Program-made: the position numbers and the translations under genes
From: Ralstonia sp. UBA689
GTDB lineage: Bacteria; Pseudomonadota; Gammaproteobacteria; Burkholderiales; Burkholderiaceae
DNA length: 64,000 nt
Assembly (NCBI RefSeq): GCF_002298975.1
Contig: NZ_DBMV01000001.1
Coordinates: 310,001 to 374,000 of the forward strand
Reading direction: 5' to 3'
Shown here: in pieces, positions 44,182 through 53,484 of the stretch
How positions within the stretch are numbered: position 1 is the stretch's first letter
Layout of the letters: every line of letters starts with the position of its first letter
Notes under the pieces: model-generated
Database searches by the model: none
What the model was told of the DNA's origin: nothing
What the model saw: only the letters and a program-made list of their open reading frames with translations

Positions 44182-44246
44182 GTCGTTTGAGAGAGATTGG
44201 ACGCGTCCTTATAGCGAATTGCCACGCGGCCGGCTATGGTTTCTCG

Positions 44247-45029
44247 TCACGTTTTGTCAGCGTGACTGAGGATTGGCTGAGAGGCGACCTCTTCAAATCG
44301 CCGCCACTCTCCATTGGCCAGCAACTCCAGCGGCTGGAACAGCGCCTTGTAGGCCATCTTGCGGCTCTGCTCGATCCAGTATCCGAGGTAGACATAGGGT
44401 AGATCCAGCGCCTGCGCCTGGGCGATCTGCCATAGCACGTTGTACGTGCCATAGCTGGCTTTGTGCTCGAGTGGATCGTAGAACGTGTAGACGGATGACA
44501 GGCCGTCCTCCAGCACGTCGATCATGCTGACCATGCGCAGCTTGCCAGCCGACTCCGACTCGGGCGGCTCGCGAAACTCCACCAGGCGAGAGTTCACCCG
44601 GCTTTGCAGCAGGAACTGCTCGTACTGGTCGCGACTGTCGTGGTCCATGCCACCGCCGGCGTGGCGGACCGACTGGTATAGCAGATAGAGCTGGTAATGC
44701 TCTTCGACATAAGTGAGCGGGGCGACCAACGCTTCAAGCAACTGATGTCGTTCCGCTGCCCGGCGTTGCGCGCGCGACGGCGCAAACTGGTCGACCACCA
44801 CGCGGCACGGCGTGCAAGCATGGCAGTCGTCGCAGTGAGGGCGATAGGTGAAAATGCCGCTGCGCCGAAAGCCGGCGCGCACGAGCTTGGAATAGACGTC
44901 CGCGTTGATCAGGTGCGCTGGCGTGGCGACCTGCGAGCGCGCCAGGCGGCCATCGAGATAGCTGCACGCATAAGGCGCGGTGGCATAGAACTGCAATGCC
45001 GAGAGGGGGAGTTCCTTAAGCTTGCTCAT
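44247..45029 (-). CDS. bpt: Aspartate/glutamate leucyltransferase (Bpt/Ate family)
   Basis: 260 aa from the ATG at 45029 (MSKLKELPLSALQFYATAPY). Conserved cysteines YACSYLDGR and CDDCHACTPCRVVVDQF form the N-terminal iron-sulphur/zinc-like motif of arginyltransferases. The C-terminal GNAT-like domain has SSVYTFYDPLEHKASYGTYN and YLGYWIEQSRKMAYKALFQP. It adds Leu (or Arg) to proteins with N-terminal Asp or Glu, marking them for ClpS-ClpAP. The start overlaps aat by 14 bp. Confidence 0.94.
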   Translation of the reverse strand: MSKLKELPLSALQFYATAPYACSYLDGRLARSQVATPAHLINADVYSKLVRAGFRRSGIFTYRPHCDDCHACTPCRVVVDQFAPSRAQRRAAERHQLLEALVAPLTYVEEHYQLYLLYQSVRHAGGGMDHDSRDQYEQFLLQSRVNSRLVEFREPPESESAGKLRMVSMIDVLEDGLSSVYTFYDPLEHKASYGTYNVLWQIAQAQALDLPYVYLGYWIEQSRKMAYKALFQPLELLANGEWRRFEEVASQPILSHADKT

Positions 45030-45762
45030 TGCGAACGGTCCACCGTCGGAGCACCGATTTGTCGAAGTGCCACGGCACAATGGCCGACGCGTTGGCTGCT
45101 TCCCGCACATGCGCGAGAAATGCCACACGCGACACTGGGGCGCCGCCCAGCGACGCCAGATGCTCAGTCTCCTGCTGGCAGTCTATCATTGCGACGCCCT
45201 GGCTGCCGAGGAAGGCGCACAGCGCCGCCAGCGCGATCTTTGAGGCATCCGTGCGGTGCGCGAACATCGACTCGCCATAGAACATCCGGCCCAGCGCCAC
45301 GCCATACAGACCGCCAACGCGATGTCCCGCATACCAAGCCTCGACGCTGTGTGCGTAGCCGCGACGGTGCAGAGCGGTGTAGGCCTGGATCACGTCTTCG
45401 GTGATCCAGGTGCCATGTTGGCCGGGGCGCGCGGTGGTGGCGCAGTCGATCATTGTGTCGCGGAAGGCGTGGTCGATTCGGATCTCCCAGGCCGGGTCGT
45501 CGAGGACGCGGCGCAGCGTTTTGCGGAAGGTGGCCGACACACGAAAATCTTCCGGGCGCAGCACCATGCGTGGATCGGTACTCCACCACAGCACGGGCTG
45601 GCCCTGCGCGTACCACGGGAAGATGCCTTGCCGATATGCAATCAGCAGCCGTTGCGGCGAGAGGTCCGCGCTGGCCGCGAGCAAGCCCGGTGCCTCGGAG
45701 TCGGGGCCGAGCGCACGATCGACCGGCGGAAAGGGATCATGTGGATCCAGCCAGGCGATCAT
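45016..45762 (-). CDS. aat: Leucyl/phenylalanyl-tRNA-protein transferase
   Basis: 248 aa from the ATG at 45762 (MIAWLDPHDPFPPVDRALGP). Family motifs: YRQGIFPWYAQGQPVLWWST, GTWITEDVIQAYTALHRRGY, HSVEAWYAGHRVGGLYGVAL and GRMFYGESMFAHRTDASKIA. Transfers Leu or Phe from tRNA to N-terminal Arg or Lys. Together with overlapping bpt it provides both branches of bacterial N-degron tagging. It starts 28 bp after the Nudix gene. Confidence 0.95.
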   Translation of the reverse strand: MIAWLDPHDPFPPVDRALGPDSEAPGLLAASADLSPQRLLIAYRQGIFPWYAQGQPVLWWSTDPRMVLRPEDFRVSATFRKTLRRVLDDPAWEIRIDHAFRDTMIDCATTARPGQHGTWITEDVIQAYTALHRRGYAHSVEAWYAGHRVGGLYGVALGRMFYGESMFAHRTDASKIALAALCAFLGSQGVAMIDCQQETEHLASLGGAPVSRVAFLAHVREAANASAIVPWHFDKSVLRRWTVRNEQA

Positions 45763-45790
45763 GATGCGAGAGAAAATCTTTGGGACTGGA

Positions 45791-46378
45791 TTACAACGTC
45801 GTGGCCGACGTTTCGACCGTGGCCGAACGCATTGGCTTGTAGATATCCAGCGTGTGGAGGCGGAAGGTGCCGTCGGCCAGTTTGCCCGCGGCGCGGTCGG
45901 CAAAGAAGCAGCGCAGCGTGTGGATGACGGTTGGGAAGGCGAGATCGTCCCATGGGATGTCGGCCTCGTTGAAGAGTGCGACTTCCAGGCTTTCCTCGCC
46001 GGGCGCGAAATTGCGATCCCCTAGCTTGGCCAGATAAAACAGATGCACCTGGTGCACGTGCGGCACGTTGAGCATCGAGTAAAGCTCGCCGATTTCGACG
46101 CGGGCGCCGGCCTCTTCGTGCGTTTCGCGCTCGGCTGCCTGTGCGGTGGTCTCGCCGATTTCCATAAAGCCTGCGGGCAGGGTCCAGAAGCCGTAGCGCG
46201 GCTCGATGGCACGCTTGCACAGCAGGATCTGATCGTTCCACACGGGCACGGTGCCAACCACATTGCGCGGATTCACGTAGTGAATCGTATTGCAGTGGTC
46301 GCAAACGTCGCGCAGTCGGTTATCGCCGGCGGGAATGCGCGAGACGACTGGCTGGCCGCAGCTGGAACAGAATTTCAT
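45791..46378 (-). CDS. Nudix hydrolase with N-terminal zinc ribbon
   Basis: 195 aa. The N terminus has a four-cysteine ribbon (KFCSSCGQPV ... DVCDHCNTIH), as in NudC-like enzymes. The Nudix box is GFMEIGETTAQAAERETHEEAG (about residues 70-91; canonical GX5EX7REUXEEXG, here with the second Glu pair intact). It hydrolyses a nucleoside-diphosphate-linked substrate, possibly NAD(H) or ADP-ribose. First gene of the Nudix-aat-bpt cluster on the minus strand. Confidence 0.92.
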   Translation of the reverse strand: MKFCSSCGQPVVSRIPAGDNRLRDVCDHCNTIHYVNPRNVVGTVPVWNDQILLCKRAIEPRYGFWTLPAGFMEIGETTAQAAERETHEEAGARVEIGELYSMLNVPHVHQVHLFYLAKLGDRNFAPGEESLEVALFNEADIPWDDLAFPTVIHTLRCFFADRAAGKLADGTFRLHTLDIYKPMRSATVETSATTL

Positions 46379-46485
46379 GTGGGATTGACGCAGATGGAAT
46401 AACTCAGTGTATCACTGCGGCGGCTTGACTCCGCCTGCGCTGGGTATCGACTGAGTTGCGTGCTGAGCGATGCACAGAAAAGCAA

Positions 46486-46508
46486 AAAGCCCGCTATGCG
46501 CGGGCTTT
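46486..46508 (-). terminator. Terminator downstream of tRNA-fMet
   Basis: 9-bp stem AAAGCCCGC (46486-46494) with 46500-46508, 5-nt loop; on the minus strand followed by TTGCTTTTC. Confidence 0.82.
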
Positions 46509-46549
46509 GCTGATTCGGCTCAGGTCTTGGAGCGAGCCGTTCGACTGTG

Positions 46550-46627
<78 letters not shown>

Positions 46628-46866
46628 TCCGTCGAAGAAGAGACTATATCGGAGTCCGTGCGGCGATGCAACACTTTTTTCACGCAACGTGCATTTTGCT
46701 GGTGCGTGATGCGTAAGCGAAGCGCCTGCAAGCCAACGTCTACCTCATTTTGGACCGCTCATTGAGCGCAATGTTCGCATGCGGCGCACACGATGCATTG
46801 CCGGTACATCACGATAGGCGCGCCGTTTACAATGCCGCCTTTCGCGTTCTTCTCTTGTATCCAATC

Positions 46867-47901
46867 GTGCTCAACGCCCTGTATCCGCTTGCCCGCCCGC
46901 TGCTGTTTTCGATGGACCCTGAAGACGCGCACCACTTCACGCTGAACCAGCTCAAGCGAGCGCACGCAATGGGGTTGTCTGGCTGCATCGGCGCACGTGT
47001 CGCGCCGCGACCGCGCACAGTGATGGGCGTGACGTTTCCTAATCCGGTGGGCCTGGCGGCCGGGCTGGACAAGGACGGTGCTTACATTGACGCGCTTGGC
47101 GCGCTCGGTTTCGGTTTCATTGAAGTCGGAACGGTCACGCCGCGCGCGCAGCCAGGCAATCCGCGTCCGCGCATGTTCCGCCTGCCTGCCGCGAATGCGC
47201 TCATCAATCGGATGGGTTTCAACAACGGCGGTGTCGATGCTTTCATCAGCAACGTGAAGGCGTCGAAATGGCGTGAGGCGGGTGGCGTGCTCGGCCTCAA
47301 TATCGGCAAGAACGCGGACACGCCGATTGAACGCGCCGTCGACGATTATCTGTACTGTCTCGAGCGCGTGTACCCGCACGCGAGCTACGTGACGGTGAAC
47401 ATCTCGTCGCCAAACACCAAGAATCTGCGCCAGCTTCAGGGCGCGAGCGAGCTCGACAGTCTGCTCGGCACGCTGCGCGACGCGCAGCAGCGTCTGGCCG
47501 ATCAGTACAAGCGCTACGTTCCGGTAACGCTGAAGATTGCGCCGGATCTCGACGACGATCAGATCGCCAATATTGCAGACACGCTGCTGCGCCACAAGAT
47601 GGATGGCGTGATCGCCACCAACACGACGATCCGCCGTGAAGCCGTGGCAGGCCTGGAACATGCGGAAGAGGCGGGCGGCCTATCGGGCCAGCCGGTGCGC
47701 GAAGGCTCGACGCGGGTGATCCGCACGCTGCGCGGCTTGCTGGGCGATGCGGTGCCGATCATCGGTGTTGGGGGCATTTTGTCCGGCGAGCACGCGCGCG
47801 AGAAGATCGACGCCGGTGCGCAACTTGTGCAGCTCTATACGGGGTTGATCTATCGCGGCCCGGCGCTGGTGGCGGAATGTGCACGCGCGCTGGCGCGCTG
47901 A
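46867..47901 (+). CDS. pyrD: Dihydroorotate dehydrogenase (quinone), class 2
   Basis: 344 aa from a GTG at 46867 (M-LNALYPLARPLLFSMDPED). The frame is open upstream to an ATG at 46750, but a TACAAT at 46828-46833 looks like the -10 box and falls inside that extension. FMN-binding barrel: NPVGLAAGLDKDGAYIDALG, NRMGFNNGGVDAFI, NISSPNTKNLRQLQ (catalytic Ser), LKIAPDLDDDQI, and GVGGILSGEHAREKIDAGA. It oxidises dihydroorotate with ubiquinone at the inner membrane, fourth step of pyrimidine synthesis. Confidence 0.95.
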   Translation: MLNALYPLARPLLFSMDPEDAHHFTLNQLKRAHAMGLSGCIGARVAPRPRTVMGVTFPNPVGLAAGLDKDGAYIDALGALGFGFIEVGTVTPRAQPGNPRPRMFRLPAANALINRMGFNNGGVDAFISNVKASKWREAGGVLGLNIGKNADTPIERAVDDYLYCLERVYPHASYVTVNISSPNTKNLRQLQGASELDSLLGTLRDAQQRLADQYKRYVPVTLKIAPDLDDDQIANIADTLLRHKMDGVIATNTTIRREAVAGLEHAEEAGGLSGQPVREGSTRVIRTLRGLLGDAVPIIGVGGILSGEHAREKIDAGAQLVQLYTGLIYRGPALVAECARALAR

Positions 47902-47905
47902 CCGG

Positions 47906-48145
47906 CTAGCGCCGGATCAGGTAGATGACGATGGCGCTGATCGTCACCACGCCGGCCGCCACATCGTAGGGGCCGGCGTAGTCAGCCCACACCGTCGGAT
48001 CGAGGTGCTGCGCGAACGATGACTGCGCCCATGGCAGTATTACGCGAGGAATGGCGAGCAGCACCACAGCCACCACCAGCAGCACGATCAGTGCGGCCAG
48101 TGAAGCTTGAGCGCGTCCCCAGGCGCGGATAGATGAGTAGGACAA
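47906..48145 (-). CDS. Small membrane protein (79 aa)
   Basis: 79 aa with a TTG start at 48145, 10 nt after AAGGA on the minus strand. Two hydrophobic segments: about residues 14-36 (SLAALIVLLVVAVVLLAIPR) and 62-77 (AAGVVTISAIVIYLI). It is convergent with pyrD (4 bp between stops). No family recognised; likely an inner-membrane protein. Confidence 0.55.
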   Translation of the reverse strand: MSYSSIRAWGRAQASLAALIVLLVVAVVLLAIPRVILPWAQSSFAQHLDPTVWADYAGPYDVAAGVVTISAIVIYLIRR

Positions 48146-48537
48146 AGCCCGTCCTTGTTCAGAGATTGCCGCACGCCGACAGGATGTCAGGCGAGAAAAG
48201 TTTGCAATTCTGGTTTGTCGGGGATTTTCCTACAAAGTTCTGTCGGCCGCTGTCCTACGTTTGGCTATGTGCAGCACAGCATGCATGACCCGGCAACAAG
48301 GTGCATAACACTTGGCTTTGCACAGTTTCCGCAGGTGGTGTCAAACGGTCGTTTGCTGTGAGCGGGACGTCTCTGCTTCCGAGCGGGCCTAATGGCAAGG
48401 GGTATTTTTCATGATGCGGCGCGGCAACGAATGCCCGCTGGAAGGGTTGGCGAGTGGGAGTCGGAGAGTACAATCCGCCCTCATTGTGCATTGCACGATT
48501 TTTTGAACGGCCGTCGGTTCGGCCGATTTCCAAGTTC
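48146..48537. other. Intergenic region upstream of kup
   Basis: 392 bp. The only clear element is a promoter near 48447-48474. A short hairpin (CGGCCG arms near 48509-48526) precedes the kup start. No gene or known riboswitch seen. Confidence 0.5.
48447..48474 (+). promoter_or_regulatory. Candidate sigma-70 promoter of kup
   Basis: TTGGCG (48447-48452), 16-bp spacer, TACAAT (48469-48474). It would give a leader of about 57 nt containing the CGGCCG hairpin. Confidence 0.55.
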
Positions 48538-50439
48538 ATGAGTCAAGCTCTCGCAGCAACGGGGTCCCCCCAAACCAACGTGAACCTGCGCGCCATGGTG
48601 ATCGGCGCCGTGGGTGTGGTGTTCGGCGACATTGGCACCAGCCCGCTGTACTCGCTCAAAGAGTGTTTCAGCCCTGATCACGGCATTCCGTTTTCGAGCG
48701 CCGCAGTCCTCGGCATCATTTCGATGTTGTTCTGGGCGATGGTGATCGTGGTGTCGCTCAAGTACGTGCTGTTCGTCATGCGTGCTGACAACAATGGCGA
48801 AGGCGGCATTCTCGCGCTGATGGCGCTGTCGCTGCGCACAACCAATACGAATTCCAAACGCATGTCGGTGCTGTTGATGCTCGGCGTCTTCGGTGCGTGC
48901 ATGTTCTATGGCGATGCGGTGATCACGCCGGCCATCTCCGTGCTTTCCGCCATGGAGGGCCTGGAGATTGCCGCACCGGCGCTGTCGCCGTTTGTACTGC
49001 CGATCACGCTGTTGATTCTGGTGGCGCTGTTTCTGATCCAGCGCAGTGGCACTTCGGTGGTCGGCAAGTTGTTCGGGCCGGTGATGCTGGTGTGGTTTGC
49101 CGCGCTGGCGGCCCTGGGCCTGATTAACCTGGTGAAGGCGCCGCAGATCCTGGTAGCCATCAACCCGATGTACGCGATTTCGTTCCTGCACGATCATGCG
49201 CTACAGGCCTTCATCGTGCTGGGTTCTGTGTTCTTGGTGCTGACCGGCGCCGAGGCGTTATACGCCGACATGGGGCACTTTGGCGCGCGTCCGATCCGCT
49301 GGGCGTGGTTCTTCATCGTGGCGCCGAGCCTGCTGCTGAACTACTTCGGCCAAGGCGCCATGCTGTTGACCGATCCGAGCACGATCGAGAATCCGTTCTA
49401 CCGTTCCGTGCCCGAAGCGCTGCAACTGCCGATGGTGGTGCTGGCCGCATTGGCCACTGTTATCGCCTCGCAAGCTGTGATTTCGGGCGCGTTCTCGCTG
49501 ACGAGCCAAGCCATTCAGCTTGGTTTCGTGCCACGCATGCGCATCCGGTACACGTCGGAAGCCGAGATCGGCCAGATCTATGTGCCGATGGTCAACTGGA
49601 TGCTGCTGATTCTGGTGATCGGCGTGGTGCTGGCGTTCAAGAAGTCCGACAACCTGGCTGCAGCCTACGGCATTGCCGTGACGACAACGATGGTCATCAC
49701 CACGGTCCTGGCGGCGGTAGTGATGCGTTCGGTTTGGCGCTGGCATCCGGCGTTGGTGACGCTGGTGAGCCTGGGCTTCCTCATCGTCGACATGGCGTTC
49801 TTCTCGGCCAACTTGCTGAAGATTCGCGACGGCGGCTGGTTCCCGCTGATGCTCGGCGGCGGCGTGTTCTTCCTGCTGATGACTTGGTACAAGGGCAAGA
49901 AACTGTTGCGCGCGCGTAGCCTGGAAGACGGCATTCCGCTCGAGCCGTTCCTGGCCGGCTTGCTGGCCCATCCGCCGCATCGGGTGGAGGGCACGTCGGT
50001 GTTCCTGACCGGCAATACCGATTTCGTGCCGGTGTCGCTGCTGCATAACCTGAAGCACAACCGTGTGCTGCACGAGCGTGTGATCTTCATCAGCTTCGTC
50101 ACACGCGACATTCCGTACGTGGACGACAAGCGCCGCGTCACCGTGCGCGATCTGGGCAGCGGTATCTACATCGTCAAGGCGGAATACGGCTTCAAGGAAA
50201 CGCCCGACGTGTACCGCGTGCTCGAGCTCAGCCAGCCGCAGATCGGCACGCGCTGTGAGTTGATGGATACCTCGTTCTTTATCGCGCGTGAGTCGGTGGT
50301 GCCGTCCAAGCTGCCGGGCATGTCGATGTGGCGCGAACGCTTGTTTGCGTGGATGCATCAGAACGGCGCCAAGCCGTCAGACTTCTTCCACATCCCCGCC
50401 AACCGCGTGGTGGAGTTGGGGACCAAGGTCGAGATCTGA
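48538..50439 (+). CDS. kup: Kup/HAK/KT potassium uptake transporter
   Basis: 633 aa from the ATG at 48538 (MSQALAATGSPQTNVNLRAM). About 12 transmembrane helices. The family signature GVVFGDIGTSPLYSLKECF lies near residue 25, with YGDAVITPAISVLSAMEGLE and GAEALYADMGHFG further on. The C-terminal about 150 residues are cytosolic. It takes up K+ at low pH or low osmolarity, probably with H+. Confidence 0.96.
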   Translation: MSQALAATGSPQTNVNLRAMVIGAVGVVFGDIGTSPLYSLKECFSPDHGIPFSSAAVLGIISMLFWAMVIVVSLKYVLFVMRADNNGEGGILALMALSLRTTNTNSKRMSVLLMLGVFGACMFYGDAVITPAISVLSAMEGLEIAAPALSPFVLPITLLILVALFLIQRSGTSVVGKLFGPVMLVWFAALAALGLINLVKAPQILVAINPMYAISFLHDHALQAFIVLGSVFLVLTGAEALYADMGHFGARPIRWAWFFIVAPSLLLNYFGQGAMLLTDPSTIENPFYRSVPEALQLPMVVLAALATVIASQAVISGAFSLTSQAIQLGFVPRMRIRYTSEAEIGQIYVPMVNWMLLILVIGVVLAFKKSDNLAAAYGIAVTTTMVITTVLAAVVMRSVWRWHPALVTLVSLGFLIVDMAFFSANLLKIRDGGWFPLMLGGGVFFLLMTWYKGKKLLRARSLEDGIPLEPFLAGLLAHPPHRVEGTSVFLTGNTDFVPVSLLHNLKHNRVLHERVIFISFVTRDIPYVDDKRRVTVRDLGSGIYIVKAEYGFKETPDVYRVLELSQPQIGTRCELMDTSFFIARESVVPSKLPGMSMWRERLFAWMHQNGAKPSDFFHIPANRVVELGTKVEI

Positions 50440-50473
50440 TCGACAACTCTGACTGCATCTAAACAGACGGCCC

Positions 50474-50836
50474 GTGCGGGAGCGAGGCACGGTAAAGCCG
50501 GGGGCGGTGCGGCTCGATAAGGCCGGGCAAAGCATGGCGGCGGTGGGCGCCACGCTGAGCGTTGCGGACCAGACGATATACAACTGGGTCAAAGCCGACC
50601 GGGAGGGTCGGCTAAGCGCGGCAGATACCAAACCGGTGAGTCCGGAACAAATGGAACTGGCCCGGTTGCAGGCGGAAGTGGCGCGCCTGAAGATCGAGTG
50701 CGACATTCTAAGAAATGTATGCTCTGCCGCGGTCTTTGCCGACGTCAGAAGAACGTTTTGCGTCAATGTATCCGGCCTACAGTTGGGTGCGCTGGTCCCC
50801 GACCTTGATGGAATCCGCGCGCGCCTTGACTCATAA
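50474..50836 (+). mobile_element. IS3-family orfA remnant
   Basis: Open frame of 120 aa. The first about 78 residues match an IS3-family OrfA (VKPGAVRLDKAGQSMAAVGA, then SVADQTIYNWVKADREGRLS, SPEQMELARLQAEVARLKIE): a helix-turn-helix plus the start of the leucine zipper. After CDILRN the sequence no longer resembles transposase, and no orfB follows. It is a truncated relic directly after kup. Confidence 0.75.
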
Positions 50837-50962
50837 GGCGTTCAGTCACAAGGGTCTGCTTTTTTAGCCAGGATTAAGGTGCGCCGGTCAACGCTTCCGT
50901 CATCAACAATCGCTGCTCAAAAAAACAAGACGGTGTGACTTCCTTCAGCAGTTTGATGCAGC

Positions 50963-52007
50963 TCAGGCGGTCATTGGCTCATTCGGAAACGCTTGGTACT
51001 GTTCGCCGCTGACAAGCACCTTCCAGCAGATGCGGGCGATATTGTTCGCCAGAGCGATCAGCGCGACGTGTGGGTGGCTACGCTTCTCGATTTCCTGGAG
51101 CCATTGCCCCATGCGAGATCGCTCACGCTTCATGTGGATCACATCAGCGCACGCGCACCCTGGATCAGGAGCATGCGCAAGTAACTGTTGCCTCGCTTGC
51201 TGATGCCGCCGAGATTGGATTTGCCGCCAGTCGAGTACTGTTTGGGGACCAGCCCAAGCCACGCGGCAAGGTCACGCCCTTTACCGAACGCTTGGCCGCT
51301 ACCAATTGCGGCAACCATGGTGCTCGCAATGATGGGACCGGCCCCTGGCGCCGTGGCGACACGACGGCACAACTCGGAGTCGCTGGCGACCTCGTGGATT
51401 TCGGCGGAAACCGAATCGATCTCCCTGTCGAGCGCCTGCCGGCGTTCCCGCAACCGTTGCAGAAGCTGGCGCATTCTGATCGACAGGCCATTCTCGCCTC
51501 TTCGAGGATGTGCGGCAAACGGCGTGCAAAGAGGGCTATGCCAACTGGGATCACGATGCCGTGCTCAAGCGGCAGAGCACGCATCGGGTTCACGGCGGCT
51601 GCGCGTTCGACAATGAAGCGCTGCCGGACGCGGTGCGTGGCTTGCATCTCCAACTGGTCGTTCGACTTGAGTGGCACCGTTCGCATGGTGCCGCGACTGG
51701 CGGCTTCGGCGATCGCTTCGGCATCGTTGAAGTCCTTCTTGTTCGACTTCAGGTCGGGTTTCACGAACTGAGCCGGGATCACGCGCACAGTGTGTCCGGC
51801 ACTTTGGAAGCGACGTCCCCAGTATTGCGAGCCAGGCCAAGACTCCATGGCGACGATGCGTGCTGGCAACGTAGCGGCGAACTCCGCGAGCTGCGTGCGA
51901 TTGAACGTCTCACGAAACAACGGATGGCCCCGATCGTCCATGCCGACGAGGTGGAACCAGTTCTTGCCGAAATCGATCCCCATGACGCGAACGGCTTGTG
52001 TGCTCAT
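50963..52007 (-). mobile_element. IS110/IS1111-type insertion sequence, transposase broken by two frameshifts
   Basis: Transposase start at 52007 (MSTQAVRVMGIDFGKNWFHL, GGAGG upstream). The DEDD nuclease domain (GIDFGK, AMESWPGSQYWGRRF, DLKSNKKDFNDAEAIAEAA) reads to about 51505. There a single-base deletion shifts the frame; the C-terminal domain continues in another frame (APGAGPIIASTMVAAIGSGQ, GLVPKQYSTGGKSNLGGISK). A second shift near 51150 moves the last part (VIHMKRERSRMGQWLQEIEK, ANNIARICWKVL) to a third frame, ending at 50963. Inactive. Exact element ends were not found; this family lacks long terminal repeats. Confidence 0.88.
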
Positions 52008-52549
52008 GGCGGCCTCCCGTTGAAGAAACCTCTGCATGTCGATGCTTGGCTTCGCACGCCGATGAAGGTGCTTTGTCTTCGCACATCTTGCGATGAACGG
52101 ATGTCTCACGTGGAACGTAAAGACTTGCAAAGATATAGGCGGTGTGGGGGGGCAGGGTTCCTAAAATTGCTCGGTCGGTTAGATGAGTACGCGCATCTAA
52201 CGAGATGTCCAATTCAAAACAGGGTACCGCGCATTGATAGGTCGCGCGCCTCGCAATCGCATCCTGGTTGGCATCCCTCCCCAGAGCCATGCAAATCACG
52301 CATCGGCTGCTCATCAGCCAAACATGGTCATACGGCTGACGTTCGCATGATGGTCCAAGCGCGCACCATTTTTTAAAACTAATTTTGTGTGGTGAGCGGC
52401 ATTCGGAAGCCGCGCTGGGAAGCTAAATATTTATAAGGAATATCAACTGAGTGCGAGCGGGAAAAAGGGTTTCTTTTTTTAAAGAGGTTAACCCCATAAA
52501 GGCTGGGCGCTCAGTCGGTGGCAAAAGTCACCGTCAGGGGAGAGTCAAG
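52008..52549. other. Intergenic region between IS relic and EAL gene
   Basis: 542 bp. Base composition becomes AT-richer from about 52370 (poly-T, AAATATTTATAAGG). It probably includes the right end of the IS and the promoter of the EAL gene. A hairpin (GCGGC-N-GCCGC, about 52391-52408) and a second (GGTG...CACC, about 52518-52532) are visible. No c-di-GMP riboswitch core was recognised. Confidence 0.5.
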
Positions 52550-53323
52550 ATGAGTAGTACGACAACGTCGGCTGGTTGCAAGGTGTCGAGCGCTGAAGTG
52601 TTCGCGGCGATGCGGGATCATAGAGTGATCCTTGAGGTTGAGCCTGTATGTGCCGATGTAGGCAGTGCGCCTGTTTTTTATTTCGAGTGCCTGGGGCGGA
52701 TTCTGCGTCTGGACGGCGAATGCGTTGCCCCAGACAACTTCCTGCCGGCGCTGGAGCGCAGCGGATTGATTCGTGTATTTGATGATTACATCGTCAACCG
52801 AGTGATTCAAAGCCTAGAGCATTTCCCGGAGTTGACTCTAGGTGTGAATATTTCGGCGATCAGCGCGGCACCCGATGCACTCTGGGATGGGGTGTTTGAG
52901 GAGCTTGAGCGGCGTCCGCAGATCGCAGCTAGGCTTGTCATTGAGATCACCGAGACCGCTCGATTGGAATGGGAACGCGGCAGGCAGTTTGTGAATCGCC
53001 TTAAACAACTCGGTTGTCAAATCGCGATTGATGATTTCGGCGTCAGTTATGGGGTTGAAACCGCGATTCAGATCAAGTCTCCCGATATTATTAAGATTGA
53101 TCGCTCGATATTGCAAGGAATTCGAGAAGGGCGCTACCCCAGTGATGCTCTAAAAAAGATGATTTCACTTGCTTCGCGTTTGGCTCCCCAGGTGGTTGTC
53201 GAAGGAGTGGAGTGTGAGGCTGATTATGACTTGGCGCGGGATGGCGGTGCGCCGTGGATGCAAGGGTTTTTATTTTCGCGAGATTCCTCTCGACCGGATT
53301 CCGGGCTCGGGAGACAAATTTAG
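52550..53323 (+). CDS. EAL-domain protein (putative c-di-GMP phosphodiesterase)
   Basis: 257 aa from the ATG at 52550, after AGGGGAGAG. Almost the whole protein is one EAL domain: FYFECLGRIL carries the signature as E-C-L, then LGVNISA (Asn), LVIEITET (Glu), QIAIDDFGVSYG (Asp-Asp), DIIKIDRSIL (Lys), VVVEGVE (Glu) and PWMQGFLF (Gln). All main metal and catalytic positions are therefore present, so hydrolysis of c-di-GMP is plausible, though the degenerate EAL triplet leaves a receptor role open. After the T5 run at 53267-53271 a different frame continues as GFYFREIPLDRIP, which also looks like an EAL C terminus; a frameshift is possible. Codon use is AT-richer than the core genes. Confidence 0.88.
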   Translation: MSSTTTSAGCKVSSAEVFAAMRDHRVILEVEPVCADVGSAPVFYFECLGRILRLDGECVAPDNFLPALERSGLIRVFDDYIVNRVIQSLEHFPELTLGVNISAISAAPDALWDGVFEELERRPQIAARLVIEITETARLEWERGRQFVNRLKQLGCQIAIDDFGVSYGVETAIQIKSPDIIKIDRSILQGIREGRYPSDALKKMISLASRLAPQVVVEGVECEADYDLARDGGAPWMQGFLFSRDSSRPDSGLGRQI

Positions 53324-53484
53324 TGTTTTGACGTTCCCTCGCCATCTCGCTAGATCAATGAGAAATGCGAGATGGTTTTGGCAGCACGGTCGTCCCGCCT
53401 CGTGTATGCCCTTTTTATTGCCTTGCTATCAGTGTTCAAAGTGATGGCATAAGTTAATTAGTTTGATTGAAATATTTTATCAAA

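Noticed and set aside
48146..48537. Potassium or c-di-AMP riboswitch ahead of kup
   Set aside because: Only a promoter and one small hairpin can be seen; no match to known riboswitch cores.
52008..52549. c-di-GMP riboswitch upstream of the EAL gene
   Set aside because: Two hairpins exist, but the GEMM core sequences are not present.
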